64,000 nucleotides of DNA from Thalassomonas viridans (GTDB taxonomy: Bacteria; Pseudomonadota; Gammaproteobacteria; Enterobacterales; Alteromonadaceae). The DNA lies in assembly GCF_000948985.2 (NCBI RefSeq), contig NZ_CP059733.1:744001-808000 (forward strand), read 5' to 3'. Made by a program: the position numbers and the translations under genes. The notes under the pieces were generated by a model, which was not told where the DNA came from, ran no database searches, and saw only the letters and a list, made by a program, of their open reading frames with translations. Shown here piece after piece: positions 17,633 to 25,816 of the stretch. Every line of letters begins with the position of its first letter. The stretch's first letter is position 1.

Positions 17633-20600
17633 CAGTACATGTCTCACCAGCAATGATCTCGGCAAACAGCAAGCGAAAATCTTTTAATGAGACATCAGCA
17701 TTATCAATAAATTTATCCAATACCTGCAAATAAACAGCGACAAATGTTGACAAAAATGATTTAGAAACGACTTTATTACGATAACAAACACTGGCATTTA
17801 ATTCGCCATAATGTAATAAGTTGGTCAACGAGAAGTCAATCGAATAATACTGACTAGACCACATGTCTTTTTGCATGTATGAACTGCTAAGTAACTGTAT
17901 ATTCTCGTCAAAAACGTTTGTCGTATTGATAAAGTTATACTCAAAGACGGGAGGTGAAGCCGAGGAACCCTCGTTATGTAGATAGCTTTCAAGAGGAAAA
18001 TTATAAAAATAACCTTGTTCGGCAAGCGTAACTTTATTTTCAAGGAAAATTCGTTTCAATGATAAACCATCGTTAACCTCAATATAACAAGGAACGCCAT
18101 GAGCGAGATATGCCAGCATGGTTTTTGATGCAACACTTTGTCTATTGCTAAAAGGCAACCTTAACAAGATTGAATCTCGTCCAGTTACGAGTAACAGGCT
18201 GAGTTGATAGAGATTAAGCAGTAAACTCCCCAAGTGCATATCATTATCTTTTGCAAACTGTTTTATGTTTTCAGTCGTGCCTGCCGGTATATTAATTCTC
18301 CGTTCAGAACAGCGATTTTCATCTTCACAGTAATTACCAGCAAAAGTATAGTGCTTATCATTTTTTAAAACGGACTCCCAATACAGGCGTTCTTTAATAA
18401 AATCATTACTGGAAAATTTTACATTTTCTTCATCAATATAAGCTTTATAATTTATCTCTGCAGATAGTTCATCAGATATCAATTCTTTTTTAAAGCCAAA
18501 GAGCTGGCGAACTATATTGAGTATTGAATGAAAATCAGTAATGATGTGATGTATATTGATAGCAAATAAATATTCATTCTCTGCCAGTTTCATCAACTCA
18601 AATACAAATAATCCAGGCTCCTCAAAATCAAAGTGCGTTTTATTCAAAACGGCTATATGCTTGTTAACCTCTATCGTTTTAGCTTCATCAGTCAATACAG
18701 AAAAGTCATAGACACTGAAATGAGTATTCACTTCATCCGTAACTACACGTTTTATTTTATGCTGATTAAACACGAATGCACTTCTGAGGGTTTCATGTTT
18801 TTTAACAAGATCATAGATAGCGTTCTCTAATGATTTTACGTCAATATGTTTCTTAATAGACAGGAAAAAAGGCATATTATAAGCTGAGGACAAATGACTC
18901 GTGGACATTTGATACACCCACCTTTCATTAAAAGATGGCGCTAACTGTTGCTCAGACTGCGGATACAAATCACTTATTTTTGCTGTTATTTGATTAACAT
19001 CCGTGGTTAACCCTTCAGCCAGAAAAGTTGATGTTGATAGAATGTTTTCCTGTTCAAAAAACAACGATGGTGAAATTGAAAAACCTAAGCATTTTTCCAA
19101 TTCTGCTATGATTTGAATGCTTGAGAGTGAATCCAAACCATATTGATAAAGTGGTGTTTCTGCTGATACTTTTGACAAGGGGAGATTTAAAAGCTGACTT
19201 ATCCTTAACTGCAACCAAATTGTTAATTCATCGCGGTTTCGCACGCTTAAAAACTGCGAGTCGACAATATCGCTAAAACTTTGATTATCATGTTCTTCTT
19301 TCTCTAATACTTCAGCAGTTGAACACTCACTGTTTGGGATCGTTTCATTGCGCCACCAAAACAAATGGCTTAACTGCTGACGCTCAAATAAGGTTTTGCA
19401 AGCCTGCCGCTGAACTTTACCACTGGTTGTTTTGGGTATATCTCCCTTAGCCAAGAATACTATGCTGGTTAACTTGATGGCTTCTTTTTTCCAGACCATC
19501 GAGAGTATGGCATTTATAATGTTATTTTTATTCGGAAAAAAACTAGCTTGGTCTCGTATTTCTACGGCAACATGCATTAAAGGTAAATCATCGTCTTCAG
19601 TGGAAAAAGCGATAACACAACCCCCACGGATTTGAGGATGACTTTGCTCTACCGCCAACTCAATATCCTGCGGGTAGATATTTTCACCATTAATAATGAT
19701 CATGTCTTTTAGGCGTCCGGTAATAAACAGCTCACCTTGATAAAGAAAACCCAGATCGCCGGTGCGTAAATAACCTCTTGCGTCGGCGAGATCATTCGTT
19801 ATATTAGCATTAAAAGTATCCTTCGATAGTTCTTGCATTCCCCAATAGCCGGCGCCTTTACTGGGGGAGTCAACCCAGATCTCCCCTATCTCTTTATTTG
19901 CGCATCGCTGCCCTGTATCGGTATTCACAATAGCTAGTCTGACGTCGTTTGGTACTTTCCCACAACCGATATAGGTGTGAGCTTGCAAAGTATCAACAGC
20001 TACAGGTTCAACCTGCTTCTTCAGTAACTGGTGTCGGTTGATACTAATACGCTGCTTACCCGCAACGGTTACCCCGACAGTATGCTCTGCAAGACCATAA
20101 GCAGGACAAAAAGCCCCTGGTTTTAAACCGGTACATTTAAAGGCCTGAATAAAGTCATCGACGGTTGTGGCTTGTATCGGTTCGGCAGCACTCATATAGA
20201 CTTGTAACTTGGATAAATCCCATTGCTGGCGTTGCCTACTAGAGGTTTTTTTTGTGATCAGGCTATAAGCAAAATTCGGTGCTGCGGTGTGCGTGGCTTT
20301 CACCGAGTGCATCACCTCCATCCATAACGATGGATTTTTGATAAAGTCTAATGGGGATATTATCCATAGGCGACCATTGCCATAGATACTATTAAGAATA
20401 CCGCCGATTAAACCAAAATCATGAAAGTGAGGCACCCACATCACTAAGCGCGACTTGGCACTTAGCCCTAATTCCTTCCGGTTAAATTGCGCTTGGTGAA
20501 TCAGGTTATCCCAGGTAATACAGACGCCTTTAGGTGCGGAGGTAGAGCCTGAAGTGTATTGTAATAGTGCGGTTTCATCGGCTTGTACGGCCATAGGATC

Positions 20601-21074
20601 GAAGTCGTTCTTACTGCTTTTATTGGGCACCAGCCAAGGAATGTCAGGCATTTGAGCTGTTCTTAATTGGAGAAAACTTTTTAGTTTTCCCGCCTTCCTG
20701 GCGAGATTATAATGGCTGTTGGTGAGTATAAAAACCGGCTGGCAATCAGCAACCACTTTATTCAATAAGGTCGGATCCATGTGTAAGGGGTCTGGTGGCG
20801 CAATCGGTACGGCGATAATCCCGGCATATAAACAGCCTAATAATGCCTCGACAAAGTCCAGGGAAGGAGGATAAACGAGTAAGACCCGATCGCCTTTTTT
20901 TACGCTATAGCAAGAAGTTAACTGCTGTGCAATCGCCCGGGCATTTTTATCTAGCTGCGCCCATGTCAGGCAAGCTGAATCCTGACCGTTGGCTCCCACT
21001 AAATGGAAGATCTCCATTGAAGACTGGTTAGGGCTAAGTACTTGCTTTAAAAAAATCTCACGGGGTGAAAACAT
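17622..21074 (-). CDS. fatty acyl-AMP ligase / acyl carrier / condensation tri-domain protein
   Basis: An 1150-residue NRPS-like protein. Residues 1-570 are a fatty acyl-AMP ligase: core motif QYTSGSTSAPKG (about 172-183), YGLAEHT, RTGDLG (about 437) and the A10 lysine in TTSGKVQRQ. Residues about 605-690 are a carrier protein with phosphopantetheine Ser649 in YGLDSLSS. Residues about 705-1140 are a condensation domain with HHIITDFHS (842-850), where the usual DG is DF. FAALs activate fatty acids as adenylates and load them on carrier proteins. There is no amino-acid adenylation domain and no thioesterase, so the condensation domain must pass the acyl chain to a free acceptor. The ATG at 21074 has an AGGAAA RBS. 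It is the first gene of the four-gene operon. The C-domain part is very AT-rich, suggesting transfer. Confidence 0.92.
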   Translation of the reverse strand: MFSPREIFLKQVLSPNQSSMEIFHLVGANGQDSACLTWAQLDKNARAIAQQLTSCYSVKKGDRVLLVYPPSLDFVEALLGCLYAGIIAVPIAPPDPLHMDPTLLNKVVADCQPVFILTNSHYNLARKAGKLKSFLQLRTAQMPDIPWLVPNKSSKNDFDPMAVQADETALLQYTSGSTSAPKGVCITWDNLIHQAQFNRKELGLSAKSRLVMWVPHFHDFGLIGGILNSIYGNGRLWIISPLDFIKNPSLWMEVMHSVKATHTAAPNFAYSLITKKTSSRQRQQWDLSKLQVYMSAAEPIQATTVDDFIQAFKCTGLKPGAFCPAYGLAEHTVGVTVAGKQRISINRHQLLKKQVEPVAVDTLQAHTYIGCGKVPNDVRLAIVNTDTGQRCANKEIGEIWVDSPSKGAGYWGMQELSKDTFNANITNDLADARGYLRTGDLGFLYQGELFITGRLKDMIIINGENIYPQDIELAVEQSHPQIRGGCVIAFSTEDDDLPLMHVAVEIRDQASFFPNKNNIINAILSMVWKKEAIKLTSIVFLAKGDIPKTTSGKVQRQACKTLFERQQLSHLFWWRNETIPNSECSTAEVLEKEEHDNQSFSDIVDSQFLSVRNRDELTIWLQLRISQLLNLPLSKVSAETPLYQYGLDSLSSIQIIAELEKCLGFSISPSLFFEQENILSTSTFLAEGLTTDVNQITAKISDLYPQSEQQLAPSFNERWVYQMSTSHLSSAYNMPFFLSIKKHIDVKSLENAIYDLVKKHETLRSAFVFNQHKIKRVVTDEVNTHFSVYDFSVLTDEAKTIEVNKHIAVLNKTHFDFEEPGLFVFELMKLAENEYLFAINIHHIITDFHSILNIVRQLFGFKKELISDELSAEINYKAYIDEENVKFSSNDFIKERLYWESVLKNDKHYTFAGNYCEDENRCSERRINIPAGTTENIKQFAKDNDMHLGSLLLNLYQLSLLLVTGRDSILLRLPFSNRQSVASKTMLAYLAHGVPCYIEVNDGLSLKRIFLENKVTLAEQGYFYNFPLESYLHNEGSSASPPVFEYNFINTTNVFDENIQLLSSSYMQKDMWSSQYYSIDFSLTNLLHYGELNASVCYRNKVVSKSFLSTFVAVYLQVLDKFIDNADVSLKDFRLLFAEIIAGETCTDEH

Positions 21075-21411
21075 GATTTTCCTCTACATCTATATTTTTT
21101 ACCCATCATGGCTAAATAAAAAGTGCCCTTTGATAGACATGCATTAACAGGTGAGAAACCAGATATTGCAATTTGTTCGTGAATAAGGTAGATAATGTTT
21201 CGCTGCCAGGGTAAGAAGCGTCCATGATATCACTACAAGATTAAGTTTTTTTTAGAAAAATCTGTCCGGTTATTATTGACCACTATATTCGGGCTTAGCT
21301 CGTATTAAGGCTGGCTAGCATAGCAGGTTTACAATTTTTTAAAATTAAGAGCTGCTTGATCTAGCAACAATTAACAGGAATGTAGCCATAAAAATATATG
21401 GGGGAGTTATA
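21075..21411. other. intergenic region upstream of the FAAL operon
   Basis: AT-rich divergent region. It should hold the promoter of the minus-strand operon and of the small plus-strand gene at 21412. No regulator gene or clear operator is seen. Confidence 0.45.
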
Positions 21412-21605
21412 ATGAGCAGATTTTTGGAAAAATATGAATATTGGTTTTTTCTTGCGTAATTATTGTCTACGGATTCTTTTTTGTAGCACCCTCAACTGCA
21501 TTATATGTTATAGCTGTTGCTATGTTTATTTATGTGAAAAATATAGAGACAGAGAAGAAACTAAAAAAATTAGAAGAGAAATTACAAGCTATTGAAATTG
21601 ACTAA
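21412..21605 (+). pseudogene. small membrane protein, frameshifted (copy 1 of a tandem pair)
   Basis: A strong RBS (GGGGGAG) precedes ATG 21412. The frame reads MSRFLEKYEYWFFLA and stops at 21457. Shifting frame at 21456 restores a sensible protein: one membrane segment (VIIVYGFFFVAP and on) and a charged helical tail (EKKLKKLEEKLQAIEID) ending at 21605. One missing base explains the break. Restored, it would be about 64 residues with a single-pass helix and a coiled-coil-like tail. It may be a pseudogene or a sequencing error. The second copy follows at 21632. Confidence 0.6.
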
Positions 21606-21631
21606 AGGCTTGCCACTATGAAGGAAAAGCA

Positions 21632-21751
21632 ATGAAGTTATTCTTAGAAAAATATGAATATCAACTGTTTGCATTTACAATGCTTACCTTGTTAATGTCC
21701 CGAGGCAGCTGCCAGTCCTCCATCCTGTTGTTCACCAACCTCCAAGGTTAA
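21632..21751 (+). pseudogene. truncated second copy of the FLEKYEY small membrane protein
   Basis: Starts at ATG 21632 after an AAGGAAAA RBS with MKLFLEKYEYQLFAF, clearly like the first copy (MSRFLEKYEYWFF). Similarity ends around residue 22. From there the frame only reads through the opposite-strand gene that ends at 21692. The 3' half appears lost at a junction with that gene. Confidence 0.55.
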
Positions 21752-22190
21752 CCGGCAATCGGGCTTGATTGCCTGAAAGTCTTTCATCCCGTTGAGTTTA
21801 ATCAGCTTTAGCCGGTAATCGTCGGCAGGTTGCAGCATGCTTAAACTTGCAAGGGGGTTATCATTCTTTGCGGTCGGCGCCAGTTTGCCTGAGATGATGA
21901 TATTTTCCTGCCGGCTGATCTGGTATTCAATGCTTAGCGGTCTTAACGATTCACAGTGAAAATCAAGGCTCAGGTTCGCCCTGCTATTATCGTCGTTTCC
22001 CGGGTTACTGTCAGGTACGGTAAAAGTTAACTCGGTTTCTGCTAAGGTGCAGGGGGGAATGTAGCGTATGCCTTTAGCGGTTTCCCGGGAGTTGCACTGC
22101 TCTTTTGCTTCGAAAAGTACAATGGATTCTGCTTTTGCTGCCTGGTTCAGGGATAACAGGCTAATGACCAGTCCAAAAAAAAAGTTTCAT
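21692..22190 (-). pseudogene. secreted protein gene interrupted by an A9 homopolymer frameshift
   Basis: Reading from ATG 22190, the frame is off by one base in a run of nine A (22175-22183 on the plus strand) and stops after a few codons. With eight bases in that run the gene is fully open. The 165-residue product would have a signal peptide (MKLFFGLVISLLSLNQAAKAE) and a mature part with four cysteines (EQCNSRE, PPCTL, FHCES, PDCRL), ending at TAA 21692. Codon use looks genuine across the whole length. It could be a pseudogene, a sequencing error, a phase-variable gene or one expressed by polymerase slippage. There is no family I recognise. Confidence 0.65.
22175..22183. repeat. A9 homopolymer tract in a coding region
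   Basis: Nine consecutive A on the plus strand (T on the coding strand) at codons 3-6 of the minus-strand gene starting at 22190. The tract length puts the gene out of frame by one base. Confidence 0.9.
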
Positions 22191-22425
22191 ATCTACTCCA
22201 TTAGAAATGTTTGCCGGCAAACCTTGCCGGTTAATTGAGCAAGCAGTCTATCAGAGAACTGCTTTCCCTGGATAGCCTGATTGTAAAGATATTGTATATT
22301 TTTTGATAAAAATTGGCGCGCAATCTCTTCTTTTGCTAGGGCAGGTTTGCATTTGGGGGAATTTTGAACAGTGAAGTGCTTAGATGCGTTTAATATCAAT
22401 AAATCCTAAAAAGAATGGAGTCACC

Positions 22426-22617
22426 ATGATAAATAATAAATTGAAAAAAGTATTGATGGTTTTAGGTTTAGGGCTTGGTATGGGAGTGGGGCTGAACGCT
22501 TCGGTAGTGGCATACCCTAATGAATCCGTTTGCCTTTTCTTGGAAGAGCAGTGCCTTAGCGGCAATACTAACGCCTGTACTTCGCTGCGGAGGTGGTGTG
22601 GTCCGGTTTTACCTTAA
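22426..22617 (+). CDS. small secreted four-cysteine peptide (CX6C-X7-CX6C), second member
   Basis: A 63-residue precursor from ATG 22426 (RBS ATGGAG). The basic start KLKK and hydrophobic run LMVLGLGLGMGVGL form a signal peptide much like the 8829 peptide. The mature part has four cysteines with the same spacing (C-x6-C-x7-C-x6-C); other residues differ. It ends with a short GPVLP tail. The gene is monocistronic with a strong terminator. A disulfide-locked helical hairpin is the likely fold. Unknown function. Confidence 0.75.
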   Translation: MINNKLKKVLMVLGLGLGMGVGLNASVVAYPNESVCLFLEEQCLSGNTNACTSLRRWCGPVLP

Positions 22618-22634
22618 TACCGGGTATTAACACG

Positions 22635-22672
22635 GCCCGGGTTACTGTTAAGCGGTAACCCGGGCATTTTTA
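22635..22672 (+). terminator. intrinsic terminator after the four-cysteine peptide gene
   Basis: An 11-bp perfect stem GCCCGGGTTAC/GTAACCCGGGC followed by ATTTTTAT. On the other strand it lies just past the histidine kinase stop. Confidence 0.85.
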
Positions 22673-22696
22673 TCAAAAACCTCAGCTTGCTTGTTC

Positions 22697-24220
22697 TTAA
22701 GTCATCACCGACTGCAAGCAAAAAGAGAAGCGGCAGCCCTGGCCGAGTTTACTTTCCACACTCAGTTCTGAATTTAAGATCATGCTCAGGCGTTTGCTGA
22801 TGGCAAGGCCCAGACCGGCATGTTGTTTTTTATCCCCGGTGGCATTGCTGGCGCGGTACCTGGGATCGAAAATATAGGCGATATCTTCACTGCTGATGCC
22901 GGTGCCGGTATCTATGACCGAGACTTTGATCTTGTCTTTATCCTGTATCACTTCCAATGTGATCTCCCCCTGCTGTGGGGTGTGGCGGATGGCGTTTTCC
23001 AGCAGGTTGGTGAGGATACGCTCGAGTTTGGCGATATCCGAATACACCATATAGCGGCATTGCTGAGGATTCAGTGTCAGGCGGATATTTTTTTCGCTGG
23101 CCTTGAGGGAGAACTTGGCGACTATGTCGTACAGCAGTTCGCCGATAGGGAAGGTTTCCAGGTTGACGGAAACCTGGCCGTCTTCCAGGTGGGCCAGCTC
23201 AAAAATCTGGTCGATCAGCATTTTTAATTGCTTGCCGTTACGCAACACGGTTGCTATATATTGCTCCCGCTCCTGGCGGCTGATGGTATCGCCTTTTATC
23301 GCCAGGATTTCAATATAACCCTGCATTGCCGCCAGCGGCGTACGCAGGTCGTGGGACAGGTGCGCCAGCAATTCTTTGCGCATACGCTCATTGGCATTGA
23401 GCTGCAGCAGCTGGGCATTAATTTGTTCTACCATGGCGGTAAAGGCACAGCCGAGCAGGTTGACTTCATTGCTGTCGTTTTCCGGCCACTTGTGCAGGCT
23501 CACTTTAGCGGGATCGAACTTATGTTGTTGAATCGCCTGCATATCGGCAAGCAACAGCCGGATGGGGGAGGTGAAGTAACGGAACAGCGCCAGCAATAGC
23601 AGCAGCAATAACAGCAGGCCGCCGCAGATCAGCATAATATTTTGCTGCAGCTGTTGATCCGACTTGGCTACCTGGAATACCGAGTCGTATATTTCCCCGC
23701 CGATAATAACATAGAGATACCCTTGCAGGGTTTTGCCGCCGGGCTTGTCGTCGCTGTCTTGCTCCCAGGTGCTTTTTTCATTTGTGTACACCGGAGCGGC
23801 GGAGAAGATCTTCTGCTGATTTGTGCTCCTGGGATCGTCGCCATAAACCGGCAGGCTTTGTGGGTGTTCGATCAAATCCAGCAGCGGACGTATATCCACG
23901 TCTTTGCGTTTTATCTTGTTGGCATCGGCGGAGTAGCTGAGGATTTTTCCTGTCGGGTCGAGGAAATAAAACTCAAACGAGGGGCCCAGCAGCATTAGGG
24001 TATGGAACAGGTTAGACAGGGCTTTTTTGTCGTACACGCCGTCCTGCAGCAGGGGGTTGTCATGGGCGAGATGGTCGGCCAGTTGCAGGTGCAGTTTTTG
24101 CTCCGCCTGGTGCTGGGAATGCCGGGATAGCTCGGTACTCCACCAGAACAGCAGGTAAGCCATTAAAATAAAGGCAAAAGATAAGGTGATTGCCAGACGC
24201 TGATATAAAGATATTTTCAT
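22697..24220 (-). CDS. sensor histidine kinase (HAMP, HisKA, HATPase)
   Basis: A 507-residue inner-membrane kinase. Two membrane helices (near residues 8-27 and around the LLLLLLLALF run) flank a periplasmic sensor region. HAMP, the phospho-acceptor H box SHDLRTPLAAMQGY, and an ATPase with N box (LLENAIRHT), DTGTGIS and GLGLAISK follow. The ATG at 24220 is chosen; the frame is open to 24295, but that extension repeats the end of the upstream regulator gene (KLNSAGV) and has no signal value. It pairs with the OmpR-type regulator at 24329. The signal is unknown. Confidence 0.9.
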   Translation of the reverse strand: MKISLYQRLAITLSFAFILMAYLLFWWSTELSRHSQHQAEQKLHLQLADHLAHDNPLLQDGVYDKKALSNLFHTLMLLGPSFEFYFLDPTGKILSYSADANKIKRKDVDIRPLLDLIEHPQSLPVYGDDPRSTNQQKIFSAAPVYTNEKSTWEQDSDDKPGGKTLQGYLYVIIGGEIYDSVFQVAKSDQQLQQNIMLICGGLLLLLLLLLALFRYFTSPIRLLLADMQAIQQHKFDPAKVSLHKWPENDSNEVNLLGCAFTAMVEQINAQLLQLNANERMRKELLAHLSHDLRTPLAAMQGYIEILAIKGDTISRQEREQYIATVLRNGKQLKMLIDQIFELAHLEDGQVSVNLETFPIGELLYDIVAKFSLKASEKNIRLTLNPQQCRYMVYSDIAKLERILTNLLENAIRHTPQQGEITLEVIQDKDKIKVSVIDTGTGISSEDIAYIFDPRYRASNATGDKKQHAGLGLAISKRLSMILNSELSVESKLGQGCRFSFCLQSVMT

Positions 24221-24328
24221 TCGCTTATGAGGACCAGGCCTCACTCCTGCTGAATTAAGTTTAAGCCGGGCCGGGTATCGTCCGGGGCCTGGCAAAATCC
24301 TGTGTTAGTTTATTGGCGGTTTTTACGA

Positions 24329-25051
24329 TTAACCGCTGACACCTGCCGAATTCAGTTTGTAGCCAACGCCCCAGACGGTCTGTATGATTTGCGGGTTGGC
24401 GCTGTCCCGTTCCAGCTTATTACGCAAACGGTTGATATGGGAATTGACAGTGTGTTCATAACCGCTGTGGTGGTATCCCCATACCGAGTCCAGCAACTGG
24501 GCCCGTGAAAAAACCTGGTCCGGGTGTTTGCCTAAAAAGCTCAGCAGATCAAATTCGGTGGAGGTTAATTCTATCGCCTCATTCTGGTAGGTGACCAGAT
24601 GACATCTGTGATCTACCATTAAATCACCGATACAAGTTACCGCAGTTTCCTGGTTTTGCTCCTGGCTCTGGCTTTGCACCAGGCTGTGCACCCTTCTCAG
24701 CTGGCTGCGTACCCTGGCTTGTAATTCCCTGACACTAAAAGGTTTACTCAAGTAATCGTCGGCGCCTAATTCCAGCCCCAGCACCCGGTCGGTTTCCGAT
24801 GTTCGCGACGTGAGCATCATGATCGCCTGCAGGGGTTTGGCGCTGCGTAATTCCCGGCAAATATCCAAACCATTGGTGCCGGGCAGCATCACATCCAGAA
24901 TCACCAGTTGAAATTCCTGGTTTAACGCCATTTTTAAGGCTAAATCACCATGGCCGCATATTTCCGCCTCAAGATCGAGTTCGGCTAAATGCACTTTTAT
25001 CAACTCGGCAATATCTAGTTCGTCTTCTACTATTAAAACTTTGTCTTTCAT
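24329..25051 (-). CDS. OmpR/PhoB-family response regulator
   Basis: 240 residues. The receiver domain has the acidic pair (VEDE), the phospho-acceptor Asp in LVILDVMLPG and the conserved Lys in LSKPFS. The winged-helix output domain at the C-terminus ends with the family's GVGYKL. It lies between spondin-like protein genes and its kinase, in one minus-strand run, so it is probably encoded with both. Confidence 0.93.
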   Translation of the reverse strand: MKDKVLIVEDELDIAELIKVHLAELDLEAEICGHGDLALKMALNQEFQLVILDVMLPGTNGLDICRELRSAKPLQAIMMLTSRTSETDRVLGLELGADDYLSKPFSVRELQARVRSQLRRVHSLVQSQSQEQNQETAVTCIGDLMVDHRCHLVTYQNEAIELTSTEFDLLSFLGKHPDQVFSRAQLLDSVWGYHHSGYEHTVNSHINRLRNKLERDSANPQIIQTVWGVGYKLNSAGVSG

Positions 25052-25087
25052 AGGCTCTGGCCAGGAAAACCGGCCAGAGCCGTTTTC

Positions 25088-25807
25088 CTATTGCTTCCGC
25101 GTTATTGTTAATTTTATTGCCGGACTATCAAATCTATGGGCCTGGGTTAATACCGAGGTCGACAAGCCGTCATCCATTGTGACTACTCCGGGATGTCTGG
25201 CGACAAAATCAACATCGTCGCGTTCAGCGTCATACCCGGCGCCACCGTCGGCAGGCCCAGGAATAGTGCCGGCAAGTTCACTATTGGCTTCGGTGCCTGC
25301 GTCATAAACGCCTAAAGTCCATGTTTGCGGGCTATCTACAGCTAAAGAAGATAAGTCCATGGCAGTTAGACCGGTAAAGGCGTCATTTGTATTCACCAAC
25401 ATGGAAACAACAGACAAATGGGTGGCTGTTTCATCCGTGGTGGTCACCGTTAAGGTGGCGCTTGCCCCAGGTCCTACCGCACCCTCGCCCGAAGCCGAAG
25501 CCAGGATAGCGTCCATGGCGATCAAATCGCTGTTGTCACCGCCTTCGGCGAGTATTTCCAATGGCGTTGACGCCATTTCACCCACGGTCCACAAGGCGCT
25601 GTCCCCGTGTAATACCACGGCAATCGGTGATAACGGCTGGGCATAGGTTAAGTTAGTAACGGTAACTTCATAGCTCATTTCAACCGGCATAGGGTCCGGC
25701 ATGTCGACAACACCGTCGTTGTCGCTATCGTTATCACTGCCGCCACAGGCGCTGAGCAAGGTTACCAGGGCAAGCGGCGCCAGCCCTTTAATGTTATAGA
25801 TAGACAT
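25088..25807 (-). CDS. spondin domain-containing lipoprotein
   Basis: 239 residues. A signal peptide with lipobox (LLSACGG) is followed by an Asp-rich linker (SDNDSDNDG), then a Spond_N-like domain: EVTVTNLTYAQPLSPI, a conserved VYDAGTEANSE segment and a final strand after a His-containing region. The homologous protein encoded at 25817 precedes it with a 9-bp gap containing an AGGAGGC RBS. Bacterial spondin-domain proteins are extracytoplasmic and of unknown role, possibly in adhesion. It probably belongs to the operon with the RR/HK pair. Confidence 0.85.
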   Translation of the reverse strand: MSIYNIKGLAPLALVTLLSACGGSDNDSDNDGVVDMPDPMPVEMSYEVTVTNLTYAQPLSPIAVVLHGDSALWTVGEMASTPLEILAEGGDNSDLIAMDAILASASGEGAVGPGASATLTVTTTDETATHLSVVSMLVNTNDAFTGLTAMDLSSLAVDSPQTWTLGVYDAGTEANSELAGTIPGPADGGAGYDAERDDVDFVARHPGVVTMDDGLSTSVLTQAHRFDSPAIKLTITRKQ

Positions 25808-25816
25808 AAAGCCTCC

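Noticed and set aside
22193..22399. 68-codon minus-strand frame
   Set aside because: No RBS, covers the upstream region of the frameshifted secreted gene and lacks protein-like composition.
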